A stretch of 11,345 bases of DNA from Gammaproteobacteria bacterium (GTDB lineage: Bacteria; Pseudomonadota; Gammaproteobacteria; Pseudomonadales; Azotimanducaceae), in the NCBI GenBank assembly GCA_009839405.1, contig VXPR01000345.1, forward strand, positions 1 through 11,345, written 5' to 3'. Positions 1 through 6,455 of this stretch are shown piece after piece. A model generated the notes under the pieces. That model did not search any database. It saw only the letters and a list, made by a program, of their open reading frames with translations, and was not told the DNA's origin. The translations under genes were made by a program, and so were the position numbers. Each line of letters begins with the position of its first letter. Within the stretch, counting starts at the first letter, position 1.

Positions 1-1
1 C

Positions 2-580
2 ACCTACCTGAAGCGCAGGCTGGTGCCGTTTGGCGAGTATGTGCCGCTCGAAGGCTTGCTGCGGGGCCTCATTGGCTTTTTCGACCTGCCCATGTCGCGC
101 TCCCAACCGGGCGAGGCCGCACAGCCGGTCTTGCTTGCCGGTGGCGTGCCACTGGCCGTTGCCATCTGCTATGAAATCGCCTACCCCGACATGGTGCGTC
201 GCGATGCGGCCAACGCCGCGGCCCTCGTCACATTGAGCAACGACACTTGGTTCGGCGCCTCCATAGGGCCCCACCAGCACATGCAGATCGCTCGAATGCG
301 CGCGGTAGAGACCGGCCGCTACCTGCTCCGCGCCACCAACAACGGCATCACCGCCATTGTCGACGAGCGTGGCGACACTGTGCCGGCACGGGCTTGGCTG
401 GCCGGCAAGACGACGAACGAAGTCGCGGCGCTGCCGCAGTTCCGGGCAGGAGTGCTTGACGGCACGTTCCACGTCGTTCAGGGACAAACCCCTTTCGTGC
501 GCTTCGGCCATGCCTGGCTGCTCGTGTTGGCCGCCGCATTGCTGGCGAGCCTCGCACGGGGGCGCAGGCGCAATCGCTAA
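2..580 (+). CDS. lnt: Apolipoprotein N-acyltransferase, C-terminal part (5' end outside window)
   Basis: Lnt adds the third acyl chain to the N-terminal cysteine of lipoproteins in the inner membrane. Only about the last 192 residues are present; the reading frame is open from base 2. What is visible is the end of the carbon-nitrogen hydrolase (nitrilase-like) domain. YLKRRLVPFGEYVP carries the lysine expected of the catalytic Glu-Lys-Cys triad, and AICYEIAYP carries the nucleophilic cysteine. These are followed by the family-typical SNDTWFG, GPHQHMQIARMRAVE and RATNNGIT blocks. A final hydrophobic helix (about HAWLLVLAAALLASLARG) and a basic RGRRRNR tail match the usual last membrane segment. 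The catalytic Glu lies upstream of the window. lnt next to glycyl-tRNA synthetase genes is a known arrangement in Beta- and Gammaproteobacteria. Identification is firm. Confidence 0.95.
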   Translation, partial: TYLKRRLVPFGEYVPLEGLLRGLIGFFDLPMSRSQPGEAAQPVLLAGGVPLAVAICYEIAYPDMVRRDAANAAALVTLSNDTWFGASIGPHQHMQIARMRAVETGRYLLRATNNGITAIVDERGDTVPARAWLAGKTTNEVAALPQFRAGVLDGTFHVVQGQTPFVRFGHAWLLVLAAALLASLARGRRRNR

Positions 581-658
581 AAGCCTGCAGAAGCCCAGTT
601 GGCCAGCGTGGGGGTCTCGCGACGGACGGCTTTTGTGCGGAGCTTCGCCAAAGCCTGC

Positions 659-666
659 GATAAAAT
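659..666 (+). promoter_or_regulatory. Candidate -10 element upstream of glyRS
   Basis: GATAAAAT lies about 40 bases before the GTG start of the synthetase gene and resembles a sigma-70 -10 box. The best -35-like sequence, TTGTGC at 633-638, is about 20 bases upstream, which is longer than ideal. The 125-base gap after lnt leaves room for a separate promoter. This is a sequence-only guess. Confidence 0.3.
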
Positions 667-695
667 CCTCGTGCTAAGCGCCGCACCACCGAGCC

Positions 696-699
696 GGAG
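696..699 (+). promoter_or_regulatory. Ribosome binding site deciding the GTG start of glyRS
   Basis: GGAG ends six bases before GTG at 706. The nearest ATG, at 721, has no comparable site at good distance. The GTG start also gives an N-terminus (MTAESMDELVALAKRRGF) of the same length as that of well-known alpha2-type glycyl-tRNA synthetases. Confidence 0.7.
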
Positions 700-705
700 A
701 CCCCC

Positions 706-2112
706 GTGACTGCCGAGAGCATGGATGAGCTTGTCGCACTCGCCAAGCGACGGGGGTTTCTGTACCAGGCGAGCGAGCTCTACGGTGGCTTGCAGGGCAT
801 CTATGACTACGGCCCCTTGGGCGTCGAGCTCAAGAACAACCTCAAGGCCGCGTGGTGGCGGTCGATGGTCTACGAGCGCGACGACGTGGAGGGGCTCGAC
901 TGCTCCATCCTCACCAATCCCAAGGTGCTGCGCTACTCCGGCCACGAAGACACCTTCACCGACCCGCTGCAGGACTGCCGCGCCTGCAAGAGTCGCTGGC
1001 GCGCGGACCACATCGAAGACGGTCGCTGCCCCAATTGCGGCTCCGACGACCTCACCGAGCCGCGGCCCTTCAACCTGATGTTCCGCACCGCTGTCGGCCC
1101 CATCGACGACGGCTCATCGTTCGCGTACCTGCGCCCCGAGACGGCGCAGTCGATTTTCACCAACTTCCGCAACGTGCTCGACTCCACCTCCCGCAAGCCC
1201 CCCTTCGGCATAGCCCAGATCGGCAAGGCGTTCCGCAACGAGATCACGCCGCGCAACTTCATTTTCCGGGTGCGCGAGTTCGAGCAGATGGAGCTCGAGT
1301 TCTTCGTCGAGGCAGGAACGGACGAGGAATGGCACGAGCGCTGGGTGCAGGAGCGGATGGCGTGGTGGACGCAGCAGGGAGTTAGCCCTGCGCATCTCAG
1401 CCTCTACCACCACCCCGCCGAGGACCTGTCGCACTACTCCAAGGCCACGGTGGACATCATGTATCGCTTCCCGCACGGCGTGGAGGAACTCGAGGGCATC
1501 GCCAACCGCTCCGACTTCGATCTCGGTTCCCACACCCGCAATCAGGACGATCTCGACATTCACGCCAAGGTGATGCCGAACCCCGACTCGAGCGTGCGGC
1601 TTGCGGTGCACGACCAGCAAGCGAAGCGCTGGAGCGTGCCGTGGGTGATCGAGCCGTCGGCCGGCGTCGACCGCGGCGTGCTTGCCGTGCTGAACGAGGG
1701 CTACCGCGTGGAGCAGCTCGACAATGGCGGCCAGCGCACGGTGCTCGCGCTCAAAGCCCACCTCGCGCCCATCAAGGCCGCCGTCATTCCGCTCAAGCGC
1801 AACCACGAGGGCCTCGTGGCGCGGGCGCGGGCCATCAAGGCTGAACTGCAGCGGCTTGGCCTCGGCCGCATCCTGTTCGAGAACACCGGCAACATCGGCA
1901 AGGCATACCGCCGCCACGACGAGGTGGGCACGCCCATGTGCATTACGATCGACTTCCGCACCATCGAGGAGGACGACACCGTAACCATTCGCGACCGGGA
2001 CAGCATGGCGCAAGAACGCGTTTCGGTGGCCGAGCTCGGCGACCGCCTGCGCGGAATGCTGGCGGCAAGCGACAGCGCGTCGACCATGACCGCGGCGGAC
2101 GATGGCGCATGA
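706..2112 (+). CDS. glyQS: Glycyl-tRNA synthetase, single-chain alpha2 type
   Basis: Class II aminoacyl-tRNA synthetase that charges tRNA-Gly in the cytoplasm; 468 residues, normal for the homodimeric form rather than the separate GlyQ and GlyS chains. The N-terminal block GFLYQASELYGGLQGIYDYG (18-37) is diagnostic. YLRPETAQ lies at 141-148. Motif 2 is GKAFRNEITPR followed by REFEQMELE (about 173-198), and motif 3 is IEPSAGVDRG (315-324). Four cysteines, C91/C94 and C108/C111 (CRAC and CPNC), form a likely zinc knuckle in the insertion after motif 1. From about residue 350 there is an HGTP-type anticodon-binding domain containing VIPLKRNHEG and GNIGKAYRRHDEVGTP. The start is GTG with a well placed GGAG. 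The stop codon overlaps the start of the next gene. I use glyQS because some databases name the fused or alpha2 enzyme that way; glyS is also used. Function is certain. Confidence 0.97.
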   Translation: MTAESMDELVALAKRRGFLYQASELYGGLQGIYDYGPLGVELKNNLKAAWWRSMVYERDDVEGLDCSILTNPKVLRYSGHEDTFTDPLQDCRACKSRWRADHIEDGRCPNCGSDDLTEPRPFNLMFRTAVGPIDDGSSFAYLRPETAQSIFTNFRNVLDSTSRKPPFGIAQIGKAFRNEITPRNFIFRVREFEQMELEFFVEAGTDEEWHERWVQERMAWWTQQGVSPAHLSLYHHPAEDLSHYSKATVDIMYRFPHGVEELEGIANRSDFDLGSHTRNQDDLDIHAKVMPNPDSSVRLAVHDQQAKRWSVPWVIEPSAGVDRGVLAVLNEGYRVEQLDNGGQRTVLALKAHLAPIKAAVIPLKRNHEGLVARARAIKAELQRLGLGRILFENTGNIGKAYRRHDEVGTPMCITIDFRTIEEDDTVTIRDRDSMAQERVSVAELGDRLRGMLAASDSASTMTAADDGA

Positions 2113-2666
2113 GACGGACATCCACCATCGGCAACACCGCCACCATCAGCCGCGCCGTGATCTCCACCGTTGGCCAGGACCGCCCCGGCGTCGTCAACGA
2201 GATCGCCAAGGTGGTGCACGACCTGAACCTATCCATCGAAGACAGCCGCATGACCGTGCTCGGCGGCGAGTTCGCGGTGCTGATGTCGGTAACCGGGGGC
2301 GCCTTGCACCTGCAGCGGCTCGAGACGCGCCTGGTGAAGCTCGCCAAGGAGATGGACCTCGCCTTCCTCTTCCGCCTAACCGGCGAGCGCGGCGACGTGC
2401 AGGGGCGCATTCCCTACACCGTAAGCGTCACCGCGATGGACCATCCCGGCATCGTCCACCTCGTGGCAGGCTTCTTCTCCTCCCGCAACATCAACATCTA
2501 TAACCTCGACACGGTCACCGAACGCGCCGCCCACACCGGCACCCCCATCTTCTCGCTGGTGATGGAGATCGAAGTGCCCCCGGACGCCCGCATCGCCGAG
2601 CTGCGCGACAATTTCTTCTACTTCTGCGACGACCACGACCTGGACGCTGAGCTGCGCCCGGCTTGA
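2109..2666 (+). CDS. Double-ACT-domain protein, GcvR-like (glycine cleavage system regulator family)
   Basis: 185 residues consisting almost entirely of two ACT domains. The first is about residues 16-85, with the ligand-loop motif GQDRPGVVNEIA and then IEDSRMTVLGGEFAVLM. The second is about 103-180, with AMDHPGIVHLVAGFF and NINIYNLDT. This layout is that of GcvR, which in E. coli binds glycine and inhibits the activator GcvA of the glycine cleavage operon. The DRPGVVN and IEDSR...LGGEF blocks are shared with E. coli GcvR. The ATG overlaps the glyRS stop as ATGA, so translation is probably coupled. No DNA-binding domain is present, so it should act through a protein partner or as a metabolite sensor. 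The family assignment is good. A role in glycine sensing is inferred from the family and from coupling to glycyl-tRNA synthetase. No gcvA homologue is in view, so the gcvR symbol is withheld. Confidence 0.85.
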   Translation: MRRTSTIGNTATISRAVISTVGQDRPGVVNEIAKVVHDLNLSIEDSRMTVLGGEFAVLMSVTGGALHLQRLETRLVKLAKEMDLAFLFRLTGERGDVQGRIPYTVSVTAMDHPGIVHLVAGFFSSRNINIYNLDTVTERAAHTGTPIFSLVMEIEVPPDARIAELRDNFFYFCDDHDLDAELRPA

Positions 2667-2680
2667 GCCCGGGCTACCGA

Positions 2681-3757
2681 ATGCAACGCTTGCGGATCGG
2701 AGTGGATGGGCGGCCCCTGCGCAATCCATTCACCGGCATCGGCATCTACACGCGGGAGATCCTGGCGCGACTCGCCAAGCATCACGACCTCTGCGTCTAT
2801 CTCGACAGCTTCCGCGACAGCGGCTTGGCCGAGGAACCGCCTTTCGCTGCGACCTTCCGTTCAGGAGCCAAGCGGGGGTTGCCAGATCCTCTTGTCGTTC
2901 ACACCTTGTTTCCGCGCTGGGCCCGACAAGACCAAGTGGACGTCTTCTTCTCTCCCCGTCACCACCTTCCGGCGCTGCTCGCCGACGTGCCCACCGTCGT
3001 CACAATCCATGACCTGGTCTGGCGCGTGGCCCCCGCAACCATGCGAAGCGCCAACCGTTTGCTGGAGACCGCCCTGATGCCGGTGGCGCTAAAGCGCGCC
3101 GACCACGTCATCGCCGTATCCCAAGACACCGCCAATCGTCTCGCCCCCTACCGCACCCGCAACGTCCACGTCATTCACGAAGGCGCGCGCTGCCTCCCCA
3201 AGGCACTGCCCTTCTCCCACCCGCGCCCCTTCTTCCTGTTCGTCGGCACCAAGGAACCGCGCAAGAACCTGCGCGGCGTCATCGAGGGCTTCACCCACGC
3301 CTGCGAAGGTGGCCTGCCGCCCGTCGATCTCGTGCTTGCCGGCAGCCAAGGCTGGAACGAACCAACGCTCGACGCAGCCATCGCCGCCAACAACCGCATC
3401 GTCGACCTCGGTGCAGTCAACGAGGATGTGCTGGCAAGCCTCTACGCCGGCTGCGTGGGCGTAGTGGTGGCCTCCCACTACGAGGGCTTCGGACTCCCGC
3501 TGGTGGAAGCCATGCAGCGCGGCAAACCCGCCATCGCCGCCAACGCCGGCGCCTTGGCCGAGGTCGCCGGCGACGCTGCCGTGCTGGTCAACCCCGCGGA
3601 CACGCACGACATCGCCCGCGGCTTCCTAACCCTAGGTGCCGACAACCAGGCATACAGCACGCACGCCGTGGCGGCCGAACGGCGAGCGAGCCTGTTTTCC
3701 TGGGACCGCGCCGCAGAGCGGACCATGGCCATCCTGCACGCTGCGGCAAACCGGTAG
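2681..3757 (+). CDS. GT4-family glycosyltransferase
   Basis: 358-residue GT-B fold glycosyltransferase that should move a sugar from an activated nucleotide donor to a glycan or lipid acceptor; neither substrate can be read from the sequence. The N-terminal domain begins GVDGRPLRNPFTGIGIYTRE (7-26), with VPTVVTIHDLVWR at 103-115. The C-terminal donor-binding domain begins around FFLFVGTKEPRKN (184-196). It has the family signature SHYEGFGLPLVEAMQRGKP (265-283), which contains the EX7E glutamates E268 and E276, followed by AIAANAGALAEVAGDAAVLV. I chose ATG 2681. A TTG at 2663, overlapping the stop of the preceding gene, is in frame and would add six residues; no strong Shine-Dalgarno sequence settles this. 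It is probably cotranscribed with the two genes upstream. It may serve cell-envelope polysaccharide or LPS synthesis. Confidence 0.9.
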   Translation: MQRLRIGVDGRPLRNPFTGIGIYTREILARLAKHHDLCVYLDSFRDSGLAEEPPFAATFRSGAKRGLPDPLVVHTLFPRWARQDQVDVFFSPRHHLPALLADVPTVVTIHDLVWRVAPATMRSANRLLETALMPVALKRADHVIAVSQDTANRLAPYRTRNVHVIHEGARCLPKALPFSHPRPFFLFVGTKEPRKNLRGVIEGFTHACEGGLPPVDLVLAGSQGWNEPTLDAAIAANNRIVDLGAVNEDVLASLYAGCVGVVVASHYEGFGLPLVEAMQRGKPAIAANAGALAEVAGDAAVLVNPADTHDIARGFLTLGADNQAYSTHAVAAERRASLFSWDRAAERTMAILHAAANR

Positions 3758-3780
3758 GGTGCGTCGCCACCGCTTGGAGC

Positions 3781-3803
3781 GCTCGTGCAAATGTGCAACG
3801 AGC
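3781..3803. terminator. Hairpin between glycosyltransferase and radical SAM genes
   Basis: GCTCGT (3781-3786) pairs with ACGAGC (3798-3803), and the inner GCA pairs with TGC across one bulged A, leaving a four-base AATG loop. It lies 24 bases after the glycosyltransferase stop. There is no T-run after it, so it is at best a weak or Rho-assisted terminator or an mRNA structure. Confidence 0.3.
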
Positions 3804-3875
3804 ACTTGCAGGGAATCGCGCAGTAACGCCACTACACTTTGCGGCCCATGGCGGGGCAGCGGCAAACAGCGCATC

Positions 3876-3879
3876 GGAG
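3876..3879 (+). promoter_or_regulatory. Ribosome binding site deciding the start of the radical SAM gene
   Basis: GGAG ends seven bases before ATG 3887. An in-frame ATG at 3839 would add 16 residues (MRPMAGQRQTAHRSDG) that look non-conserved and have no such site, so 3887 is preferred. Confidence 0.75.
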
Positions 3880-3886
3880 TGACGGC

Positions 3887-4846
3887 ATGACGGACATCAT
3901 TGCCAGTGCCTTGGCCGGGCCTCAGGCAGGCCATAGCTTCCAGCATGCCTACATCACCGCAGACGGGAAGGCCCGGGCGCGGGTCGCGCTCGAGCGCCTT
4001 CGTACCCTGTGGTTCAACACCGGCACGCTGTGCAACCTCGCCTGCGCCAACTGCTTCATGGAGTCGACTCCGCGCAATGACGCGCTGGTCTATCTGCGCG
4101 CAGTCGAGGTCGAGGCGTTTCTCTCCGAGGCCGAGAGCCTTGACTTGGGCGTTGAGGAGATCGGCTTCACGGGCGGTGAGCCGTTCATGAATCCGGACAT
4201 GCTCGACATGCTCCATTCGAGCCTGGGGCGAGGTCACAGAGCGCTCGTGCTCACCAACGGAATGCGACCCATGATCAAGTGCGCCGAAGGTCTGTTGGCG
4301 CTCAAGGAGCGCTTTGGGCAACGTCTGGCGCTGCGCGTCTCGGTGGACCATTTTCGCCGTGAGCTCCACGAGGAGGAGCGCGGCAGCCGTTCCTGGACGC
4401 AGGCAATGCAGGGGCTCAAATGGCTCGACGAGAACGGCTTCAACCTGTGCGTAGCCGGACGCCTGCGCTGGGGCGACGACGAGCCGGCAATGCGAACCGG
4501 CTTCAAGCAACTGCTCGAGGCGCACGGAATTGACCTCAACGTCGAGGACCCAAAGCGATTGGTCCTGTTTCCAGAAATGGACGAAGACGCCGACACGCCG
4601 GAGATCACCACCGAATGCTGGGAGCTCCTGGGCGTGCGCCCGAGCGACGTCATGTGCGCTTCGTCACGCATGGTGGTAAAGCACAAGGGCGCGACGCAAC
4701 CATCCGTGGTGAGCTGCACCCTGCTGCCCTACGAAGGACCCTTCGACCTTGGCCCGACGCTATCGGGAGCACTCGGAGAAGTCGCCCTCAACCACCCACA
4801 TTGCTCCCGCTTCTGCGTTATCGGGGGCGGCAAGTGCTCGGGCTAG
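3887..4846 (+). CDS. Radical SAM protein with C-terminal cysteine cluster, substrate unknown
   Basis: 319 residues. The canonical 4Fe-4S/SAM motif CxxxCxxC appears as CNLACANC (C49, C53, C56), preceded by LWFNTGTL. GFTGGEPF (93-100) supplies the GGE-type SAM-binding motif, and VLTNGM continues the partial TIM barrel. The extreme C-terminus, HCSRFCVIGGGKCSG, places three cysteines at 306, 310 and 317. C-terminal clusters of this kind often bind an auxiliary iron-sulfur cluster (SPASM/twitch-like), though this spacing is not the classical SPASM pattern. More cysteines lie in the segment just before it (VMCASSRM, VVSCTLLP). I do not recognise a named subfamily. No peptide-precursor gene or methyltransferase is adjacent, so neither RiPP maturation nor any other specific reaction can be assigned. 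It probably has its own transcript, because 129 bases and a hairpin separate it from the glycosyltransferase. Its 3' end converges on the LLM remnant. Confidence 0.85.
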   Translation: MTDIIASALAGPQAGHSFQHAYITADGKARARVALERLRTLWFNTGTLCNLACANCFMESTPRNDALVYLRAVEVEAFLSEAESLDLGVEEIGFTGGEPFMNPDMLDMLHSSLGRGHRALVLTNGMRPMIKCAEGLLALKERFGQRLALRVSVDHFRRELHEEERGSRSWTQAMQGLKWLDENGFNLCVAGRLRWGDDEPAMRTGFKQLLEAHGIDLNVEDPKRLVLFPEMDEDADTPEITTECWELLGVRPSDVMCASSRMVVKHKGATQPSVVSCTLLPYEGPFDLGPTLSGALGEVALNHPHCSRFCVIGGGKCSG

Positions 4847-4869
4847 CTCTGGCGCAGGGCGCGCGAATA

Positions 4870-4890
4870 CATCCGTAGGACGCACGGATG
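4870..4890. terminator. Inverted repeat in the convergent gap (possible bidirectional terminator)
   Basis: CATCCGT (4870-4876) and ACGGATG (4884-4890) form a perfect 7-bp stem with a seven-base loop. It lies 23 bases after the radical SAM stop and directly at the point where the minus-strand luciferase-like homology ends. There is no T-tract on either side, so terminator strength is doubtful; it may instead be a recombination scar. Confidence 0.35.
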
Positions 4891-4891
4891 C

Positions 4892-5200
4892 CGTCGAGCC
4901 GGCACCAAGACCCATGGTCAGGCGGTCCCCGCAGATCTGCTGCAGCGAGAAGACTCGGTGGGCGAGGTCCATCGGGTCGTAGAGGGGGGCTTGGACGACC
5001 GCCGTGCCGATTTCGACATCGGCCGCAGTTGCCGCGACGCTCAAGGCCACGAACGGGTCGGGGAGCATGAAGCCGCGCCCCAGGGCTTGGGCCGACCAGA
5101 GACTGTCGAAACCTGCGTTGGCATAGGTCCGCGCCTGCTCGGCCAGGAAGTCCGGCGGGGAGTTCCCGGTCACGGGACCGAGCAATGCGCCGAGCCTCAT
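4892..5200 (-). pseudogene. Truncated luciferase-like (LLM class) flavin-dependent oxidoreductase, N-terminal third only
   Basis: Reading leftwards from ATG 5200, about 103 residues match the start of bacterial-luciferase-like monooxygenases (FMN- or F420-dependent, TIM barrel, usually about 300-340 residues). The blocks are MRLGALLGP, EQARTYANAGFDSLWSAQ, LPDPFVALSVAATA, EIGTAVVQAPLYDPMDLAHR and GDRLTMGLGAGST. Homology then stops. The open frame runs on for 43 unrelated residues through the hairpin and antisense through the last 87 bases of the radical SAM gene, ending at 4760. The remaining two thirds, including the rest of the barrel, are missing. The start codon overlaps the stop of the PhyH gene by four bases (ATGA), so it was once the third gene of that operon. 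A 146-residue chimeric protein could still be made, but a working oxidoreductase is very unlikely. Confidence 0.8.
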
Positions 5201-6144
5201 TCCAGCGGACCGCTCGCTCCTGACGCCAGGAGGTCATGCGAGTCGCGGCCCTTGACCCAGCCGCAGGTGCCGCTCGAACGGTAGCCGACGAGCTGACGCG
5301 CTTTCTGCGACAACCGCGCGGCCGCTTCGGGCGGAAAGGCGAGGTACTGGTTCTCCTCTTGGGCGAGCCAGTTGACGACCAGGGAATGGAATATGCCCGT
5401 GCGCCTCGTTTCACTGTTGCAGGCACCGAGGCCGTGGAGCGTGCGGCACAGCCAGAAGAGCACGGACCCCTTGGGCATGACGGCCTGGGCCACCTCGCTT
5501 TCGTTGGCGACTCGGTCGGCGGGCCACAGGTGGCTTCCCGGGACGAGCCGCGTGGCGCCGTTGGCGGCGGTGAAGTCGGAGCCGGCCCACATCATGTTCA
5601 GGATGAAATCCCGGCTCCCCGGCCCGTGGGCGACGTACGGCTCGTAGATGGCCATCTCCCGGTGCAGCACCTGCACCGCGCCACCGTTGCGCGCCTCGAT
5701 CGACACCGAGGCCCCGACCCGGTAGTGGTGGCAATAGGGACCGCTCTCGGGCGGTGCGGTCACGCTCAGGATCTGGGCGCACCCGTCGTCGGAGGTCGCG
5801 AATCGGGGCTTCTCGCGCTTGATCGGTTGCGACGACGCGGCCATCGGCTTCTCCGGCCGCAAGATGCTGTCGGCGATTGCCAGCACGCGCTCGTTGACCA
5901 GAAGCGTCTCGCACAACTCGGGATTGGCGTGGAGCACCGCGCCGATGGACCGGTTGTCGGAGCCGCCGATGAAGTCGTTGCCGGTCTTTGTCTCGTCGTC
6001 GAACTTGAGATCAGCCGTGAGCTGGTCCATGACCTCGGGCGCGACGAGGTTGGCGACCACTGCGGCGCCGTCGCGGCGCAGCGTGGCGACGACCGCCTGG
6101 GCCGGGTCACTCGAGTCGTGGGTCGTGATGGTGTTGGTCGTCAT
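5197..6144 (-). CDS. Phytanoyl-CoA dioxygenase (PhyH) family Fe(II)/2-oxoglutarate oxygenase
   Basis: 315 residues from ATG 6144, a typical length. The fold should be a double-stranded beta helix that hydroxylates a small molecule using O2 and 2-oxoglutarate. Likely metal ligands are H161 and E163 in VLHREMAIYEP and the distal H237 in CRTLHGLGACNSETRRTG; R247 or R248 would bind 2-oxoglutarate. NGATRLVPGSHLWP (195-208) and MPKGSVLFW (223-231) are characteristic of the family. The usual motif is HxD; here the second ligand reads as Glu. The substrate cannot be deduced. The start follows the stop of the small membrane protein by one base, and the stop overlaps the ATG of the LLM remnant. An in-frame extension to 6237 would run over the membrane-protein gene in another frame and looks non-coding, so the shorter start is used. 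Confidence 0.88.
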   Translation of the reverse strand: MTTNTITTHDSSDPAQAVVATLRRDGAAVVANLVAPEVMDQLTADLKFDDETKTGNDFIGGSDNRSIGAVLHANPELCETLLVNERVLAIADSILRPEKPMAASSQPIKREKPRFATSDDGCAQILSVTAPPESGPYCHHYRVGASVSIEARNGGAVQVLHREMAIYEPYVAHGPGSRDFILNMMWAGSDFTAANGATRLVPGSHLWPADRVANESEVAQAVMPKGSVLFWLCRTLHGLGACNSETRRTGIFHSLVVNWLAQEENQYLAFPPEAAARLSQKARQLVGYRSSGTCGWVKGRDSHDLLASGASGPLE

Positions 6145-6145
6145 G

Positions 6146-6364
6146 TCACAGGACCCATCCAATGTAGAACAGCACGATCGCCACCGAGGCGAGTGCCACC
6201 CGGAAGAACCAGCACCAACCTGTGAAGTGGTCGTCAAGCATGCCCGCAGCCCACGTCCAGTGGATCCACCGGAGAAAGCGAATCCTGAGCCGCACCAGTT
6301 CGGGGACCCACGGGATGAGGGCGAGTACGACCGCAGCGAACAGGAAGAGCAACCATTTGGCCAT
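6146..6364 (-). CDS. Small two-helix membrane protein of unknown function
   Basis: 72 residues from ATG 6364; an in-frame GTG at 6379 would make 77. Neither has a clear Shine-Dalgarno sequence. Two hydrophobic helices are visible: WLLFLFAAVVLALIPWVPELV (about 4-24) and FFRVALASVAIVLFYIGWVL (about 53-72). The connecting segment is basic and aromatic (RLRIRFLRWIHWTW) and includes a short acidic GMLDD. The protein ends immediately after the second helix. The stop is one base before the PhyH start, so both genes share an mRNA. I do not recognise a family. It could be a membrane partner for the oxygenase operon or an unrelated small protein. Coding status is supported by the clean hydrophobic pattern and the tight spacing. 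Confidence 0.65.
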   Translation of the reverse strand: MAKWLLFLFAAVVLALIPWVPELVRLRIRFLRWIHWTWAAGMLDDHFTGWCWFFRVALASVAIVLFYIGWVL

Positions 6365-6455
6365 CAGATCAACGAGCACACACTGGTATGACCTACAGCG
6401 TAGGCCGATTCGACCGGCGTTGCCACCAACCCTGCGGACTTAAGGCAAGGCGGAT

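Noticed and set aside
580..658. Nine-base direct repeat AAAGCCTGC at 580-588 and 650-658
   Set aside because: Too short and imperfectly flanked to suggest an element or operator; likely chance.
1114..2121. Long open frame antisense to glyRS (335 codons)
   Set aside because: It mirrors the GC-rich synthetase gene, has no recognisable domain, and is an expected shadow at this base composition.
2656..2675. GC-rich inverted repeat and palindrome AGCCCGGGCT around the GcvR-like stop codon
   Set aside because: Only six strong pairs and no T-run; short GC palindromes are frequent at this base composition and the next gene starts within it.
5236..6225. Plus-strand open frame opposite the PhyH gene
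   Set aside because: Antisense shadow; the minus-strand protein has clear PhyH motifs and tight operon spacing.
6392..6404. Small palindrome CCTACAGCGTAGG upstream of the membrane-protein gene
   Set aside because: A five-base stem alone is not convincing as an operator, and no promoter elements align with it.
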